This document shows, piece by piece, positions 23,896 through 35,719 of a stretch of 64,000 nucleotides of DNA. The position numbers and the translations under genes were made by a program. The DNA comes from Angiostrongylus vasorum. Its lineage: Eukaryota > Nematoda > Chromadorea > Rhabditida > Metastrongylidae. The notes beneath the pieces were generated by a model, which did not search any database, had not been told where the DNA came from, and worked only from the letters and a program-made list of their open reading frames with translations. Location: assembly GCA_018806985.1 (NCBI GenBank), contig JADANN010000350.1, positions 186,001 through 250,000 on the forward strand, in the 5' to 3' direction. Every line of letters starts with the position of its first letter. Positions within the stretch are counted from its first letter, which is position 1.

Positions 23896-24494
23896 AAACT
23901 TATTGTCGTCAATGTTGTTATGTCAGAGGCTATTCCTCTTCCATTACGGAGCTGATTCCATTCATATGGCAATGACAGATCGGTTTATTCACGGTGAGGA
24001 GCTGTGGAAACTCATTAACTGCTCACACCCCAAATACTAGCAGCAATCTAGAAATTGTTTACTGGGTAATTTTGTGCTTGGTATACCAAGTCGTATTTGC
24101 ACAATCGCAATTCCGATGCTAGTTCACTATATGCAAAAGTTGAAAAACACCACTCACAGACCGAACACTCGTTCATACTGAGCATTATTCCATGTACGAT
24201 TGTTCGAAGATAGCCAGTTATAAAAATGTAGAAGATTTTCTTAGTATTGTAGATTGTGGACCAGTTCACATAGCCTATCAACGAGCTTTACATTGTTCGA
24301 CATGAATATGTCAGAGTGGTTAGTTTCTCATTTGTGATTGCTTTCTACAGTTATCTCACATTGCACAGTCAACCAGAGACATCCCAGCTGATGTTGTAAA
24401 GCATTAATAACAAAGAGGAAATTTTATGTCGATAACACCAATTAGGTGGTGTATACTATATCTACATCTTCCAGAAAAAACGGATTAAAAGCTA

Positions 24495-24760
24495 AAGCGC
24501 CATGCACTCGGCTTCATTAATCGTTGGGATTGGAATACTTGGATCAGGCTGGAGGTGATTGAAGGCATATCTAGCTTTTACAATGGCTCGCGGTGGCCTA
24601 CCGATGTATCGGGCCAGTGCTGCTGTCTTCCCAGACAAGTCTGGTACCAATTTGTCGACTCTGGAGGGATGGAAGGCTTGGTGAGCTACGGGTATGGGGG
24701 ACCGATTCCATGACTGTGCTGCCGGTTGCTTTCGAGCACTGCGCCACACGCTCTTCACCA
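24495..24760 (-). mobile_element. SINE family A copy 4
   Basis: On the minus strand the head is GCGTGTGGCGCAGTGCTCG. The body has GGTACCAGACTTGTCTGGGA and the end ATTAATGAAGCCGAGTGCATG. The matching position in the older duplicate (about 4,430-4,475) reads through without it, giving an empty site. Confidence 0.8.
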
Positions 24761-25299
24761 ATTTAGCAAAGGTATCCTTAATGATGTCCTAGTCGTTAAA
24801 CTTCTTGCAACGAAAGTGATGCTCCAGATCATAGAAAAAGTGGTAGTCTGATGGAGCTATATCCAGATTACGATAAGTGAGCTTTGACAGCCCAGCACAG
24901 ATGCTCACCGTCCATATCATTTTTAAAACTTGTCGTGCAGAAAAAGAAGATTCAGAGCAATTTTGGCTGCTTTTTTCACCATGGAGGCTGCAGTGTCCCG
25001 CATTTGCTCAGTATGCCACTTAACGTTATACTTCTATTATTCATCAACAACTCTTAGGCATCATGTGTTTGAGGCCAATAATAAGACGACATTATTTTGT
25101 GGACATATGGAGCAGATTTTAATAATGTGGTAGGTTCCATTCAGCAAAGGATTAAGAGAGCTTGGCGCACTTTGTTCGCGACCTCAACCGATATATGATT
25201 CCGTTTTATGATCCGCTGGTTCATTCCCAATCACTAATAAACGGATAGGAAAAACAAAACTGCCTCTGAATACCAAAGCGAATTTGTTTCCCTGCAAGG

Positions 25300-26580
25300 A
25301 CAGAGGACATTAGGTCGAAAAAGAACAGACTACTCACACTGTCACTGACCTCCGGTTAGCGTGCACCCACCCACTATGCGGCGGGCACTAAGAATGTCAT
25401 TTCCATCGTGATCCCTAACAATGATTTTTCACTAAGAGTGGAAAACCTAAAAAACCGCTAAATTAACGCAGCTGACAACTTACTTCGTTTCCCGCTTTAT
25501 TTAACGAAAAATCCTAAGCGTTTTACAGAATGGTTCTTAAGCCTTACAATTGATAAATCAGCCAAACTGGGCGTGATTTACACCGATGATGCCGCCTCCG
25601 CTTTTCAGGTCCGCAATGTTCCACCAAGTCAACAGACAACTACAGAAGTTTCTATATTTCCGATAATCATTTCAATGAGCCCATATTTCTGGCGCTCATG
25701 TTTTCTCGAGCTGTCAAAAGAAGCGTGGAAATGACTTTCAATTTGTAGCAATCCCATGACTGTCTGGTAAGGGACTGTTTATTTATCTCTTCGTAGGTTG
25801 ACCAATAATAACAAAAAATAAGTTATCTACTTAACTGAACGTGTGTTGAACGACGTTCTTGAATAGAAGGATTACAAAGTCCGTCACTGGAATAGGAACT
25901 ATGTTGTTCACTTTCGCTCAGTTCATTGTTGAAATAACCCACGTGCCGCCGATGAACGATAGCTTGTGGTCAGAATTAGACGATCAAAAGCTGCTTAAGT
26001 GACTCGTTCTTTTCGACAATGATCGGAGTGGGCTCTATCGTTACCATGTCGTTAGATCCTGGTTAAGGAGAACTGATAATCGGCCAGGCTTAGAAACTAA
26101 AGCCTTTTCAACGTTTTTCTTTTAAGAAATACCTTTATTATCGGCTTACACTTTTCTCTCCATCCGCATCGTTGAGGGCCCACGATTACAGTAGGCTGCA
26201 TTAAATTCTTCACTCAGCATCCATAAATCTCCAATGAATTTTGTTGCATGAAGAACACTAAATTCCGACGTTTTAAGTATCTTAGAACAAACTGAATTAT
26301 GTAACCACCGATATAGTGCTCCCCTGCAGCCTTTACTTCTTACTTTCGTCAGAAGACGCACTCCTAGAATTATATTCTTAACCAGTTCAATAAATTTAAC
26401 TGATTTCTGATTATATCTGAAAGCATTTTTTGATGAAAGTGAGCGTGTATGTGGAAATTTCTTTTTATTTACCTTAACACTCCTGATATAAGTTTCCAAT
26501 CTATTCACTTCCTCTAGCTTACCACGGGTGTTTTTCACGTAGGCTTTCCATCTCGGATTCATGGCTGAGAACCATGGCAT
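25300..26580 (-). pseudogene. Possible BEL/Pao-type fragment with a 144-codon frame
   Basis: The frame at 26,146-26,580 begins MPWFSAMNPRWKAYVKN and includes VKFIELVKNIILGVRLLTKV and GALYRWLHNSVCSKILKTSE. The order of a YVKN segment, then an LVKNIILGVRLL helix, then an ALYRWLHN segment resembles the RNase H to integrase linker of BEL/Pao polyproteins, from memory and weakly. It aligns with 37,130-38,050, showing a repeated unit. No catalytic residues are visible, and it may be something else. Confidence 0.3.
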
Positions 26581-26677
26581 AATTCGAAAGACTGACTTGT
26601 ATATACCTTGGCGTTTATAATTAGCTAGTGAAAGCCTTACGAACTGCCCTTTTTGAGCTGACGCGAGGTTGGTGCCA

Positions 26678-26678
26678 G

Positions 26679-26758
<80 letters not shown>

Positions 26759-26760
26759 GC

Positions 26761-26808
<48 letters not shown>
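26678..26808. repeat. GTT microsatellite, about 43 units
   Basis: A 131-base run of GTT with a single GCT interruption at about 26,759. It sits directly behind the minus-strand PLE tail GACGCGAGGTTGG. The poly-Leu and poly-Val reading frames across it are artefacts. Confidence 0.97.
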
Positions 26809-26864
26809 AGTAATTCAGTGTGTGTTCGGCGACTTCCTCAGAGTATCAATCTGCCTCTACTCAA

Positions 26865-27000
26865 CAAAGGAGACCGCTAGGACTGTAAGACATTAGCAAA
26901 GCTCGGAACCCTCGTGTGGCTTCGAACCCGCGATTACTCTTTCCGAAGTATGACGTGCTCTTCACACCCTAACCGAGGCTCTTGGTTTCTCGTCCCTGAA
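26865..27000 (-). repeat. tRNA-like segment of family F
   Basis: On the minus strand GAGCCTCGGTTAGGGTG is followed about 40 bases later by GGGTTCGAAGCC, a good box B. GAGCCTC can pair with GAGGGTTC downstream, like an acceptor stem. The anticodon arm is poor, so this is a tRNA-derived repeat rather than a working tRNA gene. The copy at 14,330-14,470 is more degraded. Confidence 0.4.
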
Positions 27001-27429
27001 AGAAAGGTAATTGCAGATTAGAACGCGCTTGAGGTTCCGTGCTTCGCTTATGTCTCAGCACACTCCTAGTTGTATTTCACAGAGCACTATGCTACGAGAA
27101 AAGAATGCCAGTAAACAAACAGTTAAGACAATATGATTTCAACAAGGGCACTTCGTAAGACATACACGAGATACCAAATACTCCCTTTAACAAGAATAAG
27201 GTGTTACACAAACAAGAATTTTCTATAGCAAAATACTGTTCTTCTTCTTATGTACCAATGTTTGACCTCTCCACCTGGGCAACGAAGTTAAACAGCACTG
27301 TTTGTGCCAGATCAGTTCCTCATTTTACAAGAAATTTGTTAGTAGCAAAGCGAAGATAATATAGACGACATTCATTGCAATTGACTAGCTCTCTCCCCAT
27401 CACCGTTTCCATGCGACCTTCACAGTTTC

Positions 27430-27760
27430 AGCTGGTTGCACCAAGTTCCTTGTGATGGCTTAAGAAGAGACAAAAACAGGAATATGTACATCGACCAATT
27501 AAATGAAGGGGGCTCTTGGCATTCTTAGAGGAGAAATTCTCACATGTGAGAGACATCGGCTTTGTCCTACACTCATCTATTTCCTATCCAGTCAGTTCAT
27601 ATGAAATCCTATAGTCGCTGTCCGTTCTTCTTCATCTCCAACTTTCCCGTCATAAAAAATTCGCCATGACTTGCTGTTACTCGCTAACTTGTGCAACCGG
27701 AGAGAGAGAGAGGTGCACGCGTTTTACAGCTATTTAAAAGAGCAATCCGGATCGAAAGGT
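27430..27760 (+). pseudogene. RTE-type LINE endonuclease fragment, decayed
   Basis: Parallel to 14,880-15,200 (AAGTTCCTTGTGATGGCT, then CTGTTACTCGCTAACTTGTGC), with more stops. No frame longer than a few dozen codons remains. Confidence 0.55.
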
Positions 27761-27799
27761 TCTTCGATAAATGACGAAGATTAGAGAGGACGAAATCGA

Positions 27800-28540
27800 A
27801 AAAAAGATGAAAAATGGAAATCCTAAAAGTGGAATAGATCGAAGAGACAAGGTCTTTTTCTCAACGTCACCCGATCAGCTGTATGCCACCAAATATGACT
27901 ATTTCTCGAAGAGCGGTGATTGCTTTAAAATAAGGCGATCATGGTTGAGCAGTCTCTCCTTGCTCAATTCATTTGATGCCATCAAATACCTTAGCAATTG
28001 GTTATTATATATTTGGTTTGTACAATGACTCTCGTTTGCTCAGCTGTATATCAAATCAGTGTTTTGTCTTCCCAATAAAGTTTGCTACAAAGCTACCGAT
28101 CTGTGAGAGATGAGGTAGACTAAGCTAGCGATAGTAGCGGTGACTAAGTAGCGGTGAATCAATCCGGTACTACTTTTTAATTGTTGTGCTACAGTAGCCC
28201 TTTCTTCATAGCATATCATGGTGGAACTACTTGTTCAAAATCTTTTGCCGTTTTGCAAGGTATTTCATTTTTTTACGAGCTTCTTTTTGACCCACGATCA
28301 CCGTGAGGTGTGGATGAAGCATTTTTTAAATCTGTAAGTTGGAGGTGTTTCTGGACACTTCTTCCTTGCAAAAAGGTTTCAATCAGCTTCCAAGGATAAC
28401 ACTCGTAATTTAACACGTTTCAAAGTTTGTTTTTTACATAAGTCTAACCACTGATTACATTTTGGGTTAAATATTTATTACCACGGTGAACATAGTGACG
28501 ACATTATTTATTCCGAAAGCTCCACAGTTAAGTTCACGTT
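27800..28540. other. No gene seen
   Basis: No recognisable coding sequence or repeat apart from the 3' flank of the secreted-protein pseudogene on the minus strand. Confidence 0.3.
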
Positions 28541-30435
28541 TCAGTTGACGGTCGCAAATGCCGAAGCGAAGTTCGTTCCAAACGGACCCGACGCTGGCAT
28601 TCGAACCGCTCTGTTCACCACACTTTGCCACATTTCTCTCAACCAATTCGCCATGATGACGTTGGTGGTCTACACATTTTTTTCTTTCTAAAATGGATTT
28701 CTGCGGAAAGGAATGGCGCCGGTCTTTGTTCCATCCGCTGGCTTACATTTCATTGCCATATCCGTTTCCGTGCATAAAGCTGTCACCGTGTTCCCGACGA
28801 CAATGCAGTGTGGCATCATCACGCTTTCATCAACTGCATGTACCATCTTTATTCAAACGCTCGCTTCAATTCAAGAGTCGGACGAGCTCGATAATTAGTT
28901 TTTACCGGTATCTTTTCGCGTTTTTCCCAATTTTTGTCGTAGTTGAATAAATGTTTTTTCCGAATAATGCATGAATTGATCAACTATCTTACTAAATCCG
29001 AGTTTGATAAAAGGCTGTGAATACATCATATACTGAGCGGATCCCAGCGCTTCTTGGATCCGTTTCTTCTTTTCGCAACCATCGTTTGCAAAGCTTCGGA
29101 TTATTGTGTAGCTTCGAGTGCTCTTTGAGGATTTTTCTTCCACTTTCTTTCTTTCTGCTTGGTGTTGCATGCAGCTGGAGTAGTTTCTTCCAAAAATCCT
29201 GGGATTGCCGTGATGAGCCATTTTCATGCCTTCATGACAGGTAGATATCAGAATTTATGGATTGCAATGAGCAAGCAGATACTAGACAAGACTGGTACCA
29301 AATTCAAGAGCTCAACATAGATGGGGGTGCTTGGTTGACCCTGGTCTCGCTCGAACCAGAACCTTACGCATATTGAGCAGTGTACTACAACACCCAATAG
29401 TGATACTCTAACTTATTGCCCATACTAATTACTAACGATACCAACTGAATTAATAATAATCAAAATAAAATATTGCAAACACAAAGCATTTTGAACCATC
29501 TTCCTCACAGCTGATTCCTCTCCACATTTACTTCTAATAATAGATGGTTTTTGCAGTTAACACACTGCACTTCTTCTTAATACGCTCATGCCTTATCAGC
29601 CTTATGCCCGCCTGCCCTTCTCAAAATGACGTTAAAAGATAAAAAATTACTCTGGGCATTTGCTTGTTGGTTAACAGTTACATTGATGCACTGTAGTGGA
29701 CTATACTACCTTGAACTGTGGGCTGCCCCAAAAGTGATTGAGATTATTGCATCTGAAAGGCCAGCGCTGCGACCTTGCCGTTCATGAACATCAGTAACCT
29801 CAAAGAAACAAGTTTCTTCATTTCCAGGCAGGCTTTATATGGAAGCGTTTTTTAATCAAATTATATTGAGCTGTGACGCAAAAATGTGTTGAAAATGAAC
29901 AACGAAGTTTGCAGAAAGTTTAAAATTTTTCTACTTTCTTCCTGAAATCGACAAGGTAGAAGAACTTGAAATCTAAGAGTTGTGAGCCCACTGCTTGCAT
30001 TACAAGACGTGAGACAAAGGTGTGAACTCCCTGTACGCTAGTTGCTATGCCAGGAACTCGTGCAGGGGCGCTGGCATCGGTGGAAGAAACCATGGCCACT
30101 GGCAAGGTAATGCCGGTGATGCTGAGGTTTTTTGCTGCAAGAAAGTTCTATAGTTCTGTACGTAATAATTAAAAATTATCTCAACTCCTACTAATTAACA
30201 TTAAAAAATCTTCTCATAAAAAGGTTCGTTTTGAGAGAGCTTCTGAATAGTAATGAAGTGTTGGACACATTAACTCCGTTTGCGGTTGAGGACTTTATAT
30301 TTCAAAATTACAAAAGTATTTACTACCATGACAATTTTTTTATTTATTACGTTGGCCTGGTGGCATCATCCCACACCTTAACGCTGTCGAGGCGGTCGCT
30401 ACAAGCGGAATCAGGAGGGCCAAAAGTCTCGTCAT
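28541..30435 (-). pseudogene. Small secreted strongylid protein, five-part pseudogene (copy K-I)
   Basis: Minus strand. Exon 1 (30,435-30,351) encodes a signal peptide, MTRLLALLIPLVATASTAL, then CGMMPPGQ. Exon 2 (30,134-29,988) reads ITGITLPVAMVSS and VSRLVMQAV. Exon 3 (about 29,852-29,690) is shifted but keeps QGRSAGLSDAIISI. After an intron holding a family B SINE comes exon 4 from 28,833, with CIVVGNTVTALCTETDMAM. A stop at 28,690-28,688 and a frame slip precede the C-terminus NWLREMWQSVVNRAVRM and ATVN, ending at 28,541. The layout fits a hookworm secreted family, possibly the one called secreted clade V proteins (from memory). Function unknown. Confidence 0.75.
29036..29402 (-). mobile_element. 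SINE family B copy 4
   Basis: On the minus strand it starts near AGTATCACTATTGGGTGTTG and has the box B-like TGGTTCGAGCGAGACC. It ends in GCGCTGGGATCCGC. It lies in the intron between exons 3 and 4 of the secreted-protein pseudogene, and the same SINE lies at the matching place in K-V (62,772-63,140). Confidence 0.65.
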
Positions 30436-30449
30436 GTTTGTAAGACAAA

Positions 30450-33210
30450 TCGTTTTTGGTCGCTAAAAAGTGTAACAAATACAGTAGACTTAGATAAAAA
30501 AATGATAATTCTCTGTTTCCTTAATGAGCAAACACGATCTTCTTAATTTATTCTTTAATTGAAAAGGGATGACGCACAGCTTCAGGCTGCTGGAAAGAAA
30601 TATTCTCTTTTTTAGATTTCAGATCATTTTTCAGTCAGAAGCAGCAGCGTATTTGACATTCAGCACCTATGCGTCAGTGACATCTGCGAAGCAGACGGTT
30701 TTGCACCTCTTTCACGTTTCTGGTAGCAATAGAAGTTACCAGCTCACTGAATTCAAAGCGTATTCATCAGAGCGATTTTCGTGGCAGATTCTGTTGTCGC
30801 GAGGCCCACGGAGAGTGGTTAGCGAGATAAAATGTATGTCAAATATTGAATGAGAACGACGTGCTTAAAAGCGATCAGTTAAGAAAAAATTTCACACAAT
30901 GGGCCAATTCCTCAGGTGCCGTGACTTAAATCGCGTTTACACCACCTCATTTGTGTTGCTGCGTCGTATAACCTTGGCTTTTCCCACAAATAAGGAAGCT
31001 CATAATTAAGAAGAGGGCGCTTTCACAATTGCACTTTTAAGAAAGAAAATCTGCCAAAGAAGATATCGACTGACAAAAAGCACAACATCCTCTGTCGAAC
31101 ACTCTTCGCTGCCAGTTTCTTAACCAGCTGAAATCGTAATGCTCTCATATTCTAAAAAAGCCTTCCTCATTTAATAGAGCTACAAAATCTCCCTTTTTTA
31201 TTGTGAAGATTGGCTGAAAGTTGGCGTAACAACTTTTGCAGAATTTCACCTGAAAGTTTCGGAAAGAGTCGTAGAATAAGATGACACCAAAATTTCCATC
31301 AATACGACAAAGGAAAAACGAAATCGAGCCAAAATTGGTAATGGGCACAAAAATACATTACATTATTAGTAGATTTTGTCACGAGGAAATGACAATACTA
31401 CACTTTGTGAAATTGCCAATGTGTGGAGATCAGAAAAGAATGTTGACGTTCCGAAGAAAGTGACTGACATGGCACCACTGGTCTGAACCCTTCATTACTA
31501 ACGTTTTTAAACAACCAGTTTACTAATAAAGTGAATGTTTATGTAGCGCCGCCTCCAATCTCTCGTAGTTTGTCCACAAAACAAAATTTTCTGTTGTTCA
31601 TTTCGTTTAATGAAGTCTCACTACACCCTTGCAATGGTAGCTAACTCATTATTGATTTCCTTCATCTCTGCAGATGTTTGGAAAAAGGATCTCTAGAAAA
31701 AATCGAAATTCTGTTTTCTTACAGTAGGTGGTCAATTCGATTTATTCGATATCTCACGTGTTCGAAGTAGCCCGAAATTTCGTGAACAAAACAACCTTTC
31801 AAAGTCGGCATTGCTGGTTCCCACTAAGAAAAAAAACTACCGGAGCTGCATTCAACTCGATTTCAGCATTTTCGCACTTGAATGAAGGTAAAACTTCTTC
31901 ATTAGCTCACAAAAAATGGTTTGCTGTCGTAACTTGGGACTTGGGCTTCGAAGGGCTGCTTTCTGATGGCTGTACATCAAGCTAATTGAGTATTTTTTCT
32001 GAAAAGCATTTCGTTCACTATCTGAGCACATTACGGTAGTGTTAGAAGTAGAAGGTGAATCTGAAGATTCTACTCGTTCCCAATAAATTAGCAGGAATCC
32101 TCCGACTCGTGACGTTATATGATCAGATTTGTCTGTTTCGTGGATGAAAAATCAAAACCACCGCCTACGCTCTGGAATTATCGGACCTCTCATGAGTTTC
32201 CTGCGAACGGTGAGTAAAGAGAGACAAGCAGTTCCGTTTCGAATTAGTTGAATTGCTGGAGACGTGCTGTTTCGCGACAGTATTCCTATTCTTTCTGCTT
32301 TCTGTTTAGCAAACACGTGGTGTTATTTTATTTCTTTGTTTACGCACAAGCTGACGTTTCGTAAGTTTTCCAGTATGAGCAAGTTTCGGCTACATTATCC
32401 GGCGTGGGTGTTCGCAAGTGAACGCGACTCAGGTGACAACCGGCTGGAAATAGCGAAAACCGCGTTCAGAAGTGTTTTATAGCGTCCAAACGGACAACTC
32501 GTCCACTTCGAGTGGGCGGTGGTTTTTTGCGTTTTTCTCGCTTAAAACCCGTTTTTAAGCGACTTCCTCGCGCGGATCCCCCCTCCCGGGCCCACCCCCC
32601 GAATAAGTATGCTTTGTATTCCAACCACTTGACAACAAAGCCCAACAGTGGCGACTACTGCGGTACGAATTCGGTCGATTTATCTATCGCCAGAAAAAGC
32701 CACTAAGGATGCCACTGTCGAAACTAGCTGTTGGAGTGTTTAAAGTTATTCTCTCTGAACTAATGTTTTAGGAAAAATCCAACGCCTGTTATTTTAAAAA
32801 AAAAGTGCTCCGGAGAACATCGGTTATCCGCACTTTGTTACCTCAGCTGGTTTGAGGTTTAGCGTCGTTACTGTGATTATAATTTCGCCTACATCATTGA
32901 ATTTGCGCACAGACATTTCCAATAGTGGGTTGGACCATTTCATCAAATCGCGAAATTACCATTCAGAATACGACGTTTCGGACCTCATTGTTCTGAAAGA
33001 CATTCTGCCAGCGGATCCACCTTGAATGATTAGGAATTATTCTGAAAGGCATTTAGCATTTCATGCGACTCGCTTACCATGATGTGAATTCTCCGACTCT
33101 AAATGTAAGACGTTATGTTTCCCGAGCGCAGATGACAAATCGGGAGCTTTCTGAGCGCACTATCATCGTCCCTCTGTTTATGCGAGATTTATGAACGATG
33201 AATAAAGCTG
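30450..33210 (+). pseudogene. Gene or element remnant, plus strand (copy K-I)
   Basis: Paralogue of the minus-strand sequence at 59,290-61,650. Traces include QLTEFKAYSSERFSWQI (near 30,740, frameshifted relative to K-V), IEPKLVMGTKIHYIISRF (near 31,323), YDVSDLIVLKDILPADPP (near 32,968, then a stop) and RAQMTNRE near 33,130. It is decayed. The IEPKLVMG stretch corresponds to ITPELIMGQNNY in K-V, which resembles a BEL/Pao peptidase-domain motif; the remainder is unrecognised. Confidence 0.4.
32205..32604. other. Insertion in K-I with a GC-rich end
   Basis: The K-I/K-V alignment breaks between about 32,205 and 32,604, so about 400 bases are extra here or were lost in K-V. The right 120 bases are much richer in G+C than the surroundings (CGCGCGGATCCCCCCTCCC) and hold a small palindrome around CTTAAAACCCGTTTTTAAG. 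I do not recognise it. Confidence 0.35.
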
Positions 33211-33499
33211 AATACGCCATTTAGAACCGTTTCAGTTGAATTGCTTATCGGCGAATAGTTTTGCGACAGACCGCTGTTGTGGTTTGAATGCTTTGAATGC
33301 GATAATTCCCGTTTTGCCAGCGAATCTCAGAGAACAGAGAAAAACCCACTAAGCTACCAAGTTTCCAGTTCAGATTCCTGCCAACACTTCATATCAGTTC
33401 GAAATCACAACAGCCACATTCCTTATCACACTTTGCCAGCGTGTTAGAGCATTGAATTTAGCAGTAAATAATGTTTTTCTTTCATGTATTGCGACCCCC

Positions 33500-34030
33500 T
33501 ATTTATCTTGATTGGCCTTAACGGAATTCAATTCGCTGCGTGCAGGGGTTCGCACTGGGCTATGCATGTGACTGTCGAGACTCATGAAGAGTTGTCGTTT
33601 AATTATGTTGCAGGCGGTTAAGAGCAATTGACGCACCTTTTTGAGTCAGATTTACTCGCTCAACTTCGATAAAACGTTACAGTTGTGTTAAAATCCTTGT
33701 TTCTAGAGTTCTTTTTCTTCGTATGTAAAATCGTTGTTCTCAAAACGAAAATGCGAATAGAAGACAAGGAGAGAAAAAACATTTCTGGAGAACTAAAACC
33801 TATGTCATTTCGATGCAGTAAAATTTTTTCTGAATTAAATACACGTTCAGTTTCTGTAGGAAATTGCAAACTTTCTTTACTGAAAATAGTATTAACTTCA
33901 CCAATTTATGGTGTAACCTTAAAAGGATTTGTTTACACAGGTGATGTCGTACTTCCTACTCACGTCAGCGCCAATCACTCCCTTCACCCCCAAGAGAACG
34001 GGCAACTACAAGTTTTTCTGGATTTCTTAA
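33500..34030. other. No gene seen
   Basis: The 142-codon plus-strand frame starting at 33,685 is rich in Lys/Phe and has no domain or codon pattern I trust. Its 3' end runs into the RTE fragment, so it is considered chance. Confidence 0.3.
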
Positions 34031-35460
34031 AGTGTTGCAGACGATTCTTTTTTTGGCACCTTTTGAAGGTAGATTGTCGAGAAGTACATTTAAATTGTGG
34101 CTTCGAGCTCTAAAGAAATCGGTGGTGATATCATCGGGTCCTCAAGCGTGCCTTTCTTCACGGCTTCTATCGCAACTCGAACCTCCGACGAAAGAATTCC
34201 ACGGTAGTTTTTTTCCAGCAGGGATATTAGGGTCGTGGACGGTTATTGTGGACGGAAAGTTGGTGTAGAACGTTTCCGTTATTAATTCCATATCATGGTG
34301 GAATGTTTCCACTATCCCATCTTCGTTCTATCAGGGCTGAGAGCGGAACATTATAATCACAGAAGTCTCGACAACATCTTTTCAGACTGCTTCTTTTCTC
34401 TGGTGCTTCCAGTAGATTTCCTCTGCTTGTACCTTTATAGGTCTTCCTGAAAGCTCTTGTGCACCCTAGCATTTATTATTAGCCATGTTAGACGTGTTGC
34501 AGTAGGATTAAGTTTCAATGTCCCTCTCTTTTCGAGCAACTCCTTAGTAGTAGTGGAGATGCGATCCGATCTTCTTGCTTGAGGAACTGAGGCATATTCG
34601 ACACAGCTTTTCAGTCCTTTTCGACAAGCACCTCGTGGTCTTCGGTCGGGTCTTCTTTTTTCTATCAGTCAAGTTTGGATAGGACTTCGTTCAGAATGTT
34701 CTCGTCCTATAAAGCTAGACTTCTTCCTAGCGATCGATAACATGAATTCATATCCAGCTTACGGCTAAATCGAATATTCCATCTGATAGTAGAATGCACC
34801 TAATTCGTTCTCATCAGCTGCGTCGGTCAGTGAGTAGCAGTTGATGATAGTGATCTTTCTATGATGCGACAGTTAAAGATGGACGGGCGGCTATACGAGG
34901 GGAAAAGGATCTCGTATGAGTCGACGAGGTGAAAACTGGACGGATGGACGACAAAGCCTACGCCGCCGACTTTTTCGTGACGGGAGCTTTTCTCCACGGA
35001 TGACAAGGATCTCGCTGTTCAGTTGGCCAATGTCGGTACTATTGATTTTTGTTTCTTGTGGTGCGATCACCTGAAATTTAATGCGATCTGCTGCTACAAG
35101 AATGTCGTGAAGATCGGCGTCCGTGGAGAGGCTTCTGACATTATATGAGCATAGTAAAAGAGCAATCTCCACGACGTGTCGTGCGTGTGTCGGTTCGTCG
35201 TCACATCCGGTTCCGATGACGTCCCAGCGTAGCCCGAGATTTTCTGGCCTCTCACCGGTCGTCTCACCGCCTGACGTCATAGCCGGGAGCACCTAGTGTC
35301 CGCGGTACTGCGGCTGGCCTGTTGCTGGTTGTGCAACTTGGTCCTACCTGGAGTCCTGACTTAACCTTGCAAGGGCGTATCCAGGTCTTAACTATGACGT
35401 AGATCCGAGAACGGTATGTTTCCGGCGACGAATCCATGCTCGGCCTTCCTACTACTTGAT
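34030..35460 (-). pseudogene. RTE-type LINE, 5' leader, endonuclease and linker, no reverse transcriptase
   Basis: Minus strand. The leader occupies about 35,290-35,460. The frame 35,292-34,891 includes LLCSYNVRSLSTDADLHDIL (endonuclease start), IKFQVIAPQETKINSTDIGQ (the QET catalytic block) and VIRGEKLPSRKS. Further left are IINCYS and DAADENE-like pieces, then TTKELLEKRGTLKLNPTATR and SLKRCCRDFCDYNVPLSAL from the linker, across stops. It ends before the reverse transcriptase motifs, so it is 3'-truncated or internally deleted. Confidence 0.8.
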
Positions 35461-35719
35461 TCGGAGAGATGTTAAAACCGAAATCAGAAACAAAATTAGG
35501 AATGAAAAAGTAATGAACCGGTCAAGGACGATGTAGAAGCCAAAATCTCCACTTAGTATGTATAATTGTCTAGTGAATTCTGTCGGATGGATATGCATGA
35601 TGTTTCATACATTTCCTGATTTGGGCGTCTGAGATTAAGGTGCAGCAATAGGTAGTCGTCTACATAGGTCTTCAAGAAACCTTTTGCTTCATTGTATTCA
35701 AGAGACGTGCTTCTTAAAT

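Larger units (their letters stand above)
22440..25240. repeat. Duplicated block, copy 2 (pairs with 2,640-5,000)
   Basis: Direct repeat of 2,640-5,000 enlarged by insertions: a pair of inverted family D copies at 23,345-23,895 and a family A SINE at 24,495-24,760. Both copies share the family C SINE. No gene is recognised inside. Confidence 0.6.
26610..27430. repeat. Family F composite repeat, copy 2
   Basis: Same order as 14,185-14,880: CTTACGAACTG, minus-strand PLE tail (GCTGACGCGAGGTTGG), GTT run, minus-strand tRNA-like segment, family D-like end, RTE endonuclease fragment. The difference is the GTT run, which is about tenfold longer here. Confidence 0.6.
28541..33500 (-). repeat. Duplicated block K, copy I (inverted relative to K-V)
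   Basis: From about 29,036 to 33,500 this aligns, reverse-complemented, with 58,440-63,140. Both hold the secreted-protein exons 1-3, the family B SINE in the same intron, the LTEFKAYSS-like stretch, the DNA behind PELIMGQNNY-type coding and a terminal conserved segment. K-I extends further at the secreted-gene side, to exons 4-5. Frameshifts show it is the more decayed copy. Confidence 0.75.

Noticed and set aside
26628..26896. Poly-Leu and poly-Val open frames
   Set aside because: They are translations of the GTT microsatellite.
33685..34113. 142-codon plus-strand frame
   Set aside because: No domain, no signal peptide, Lys/Phe-rich composition, and it runs into the antisense of an RTE fragment.
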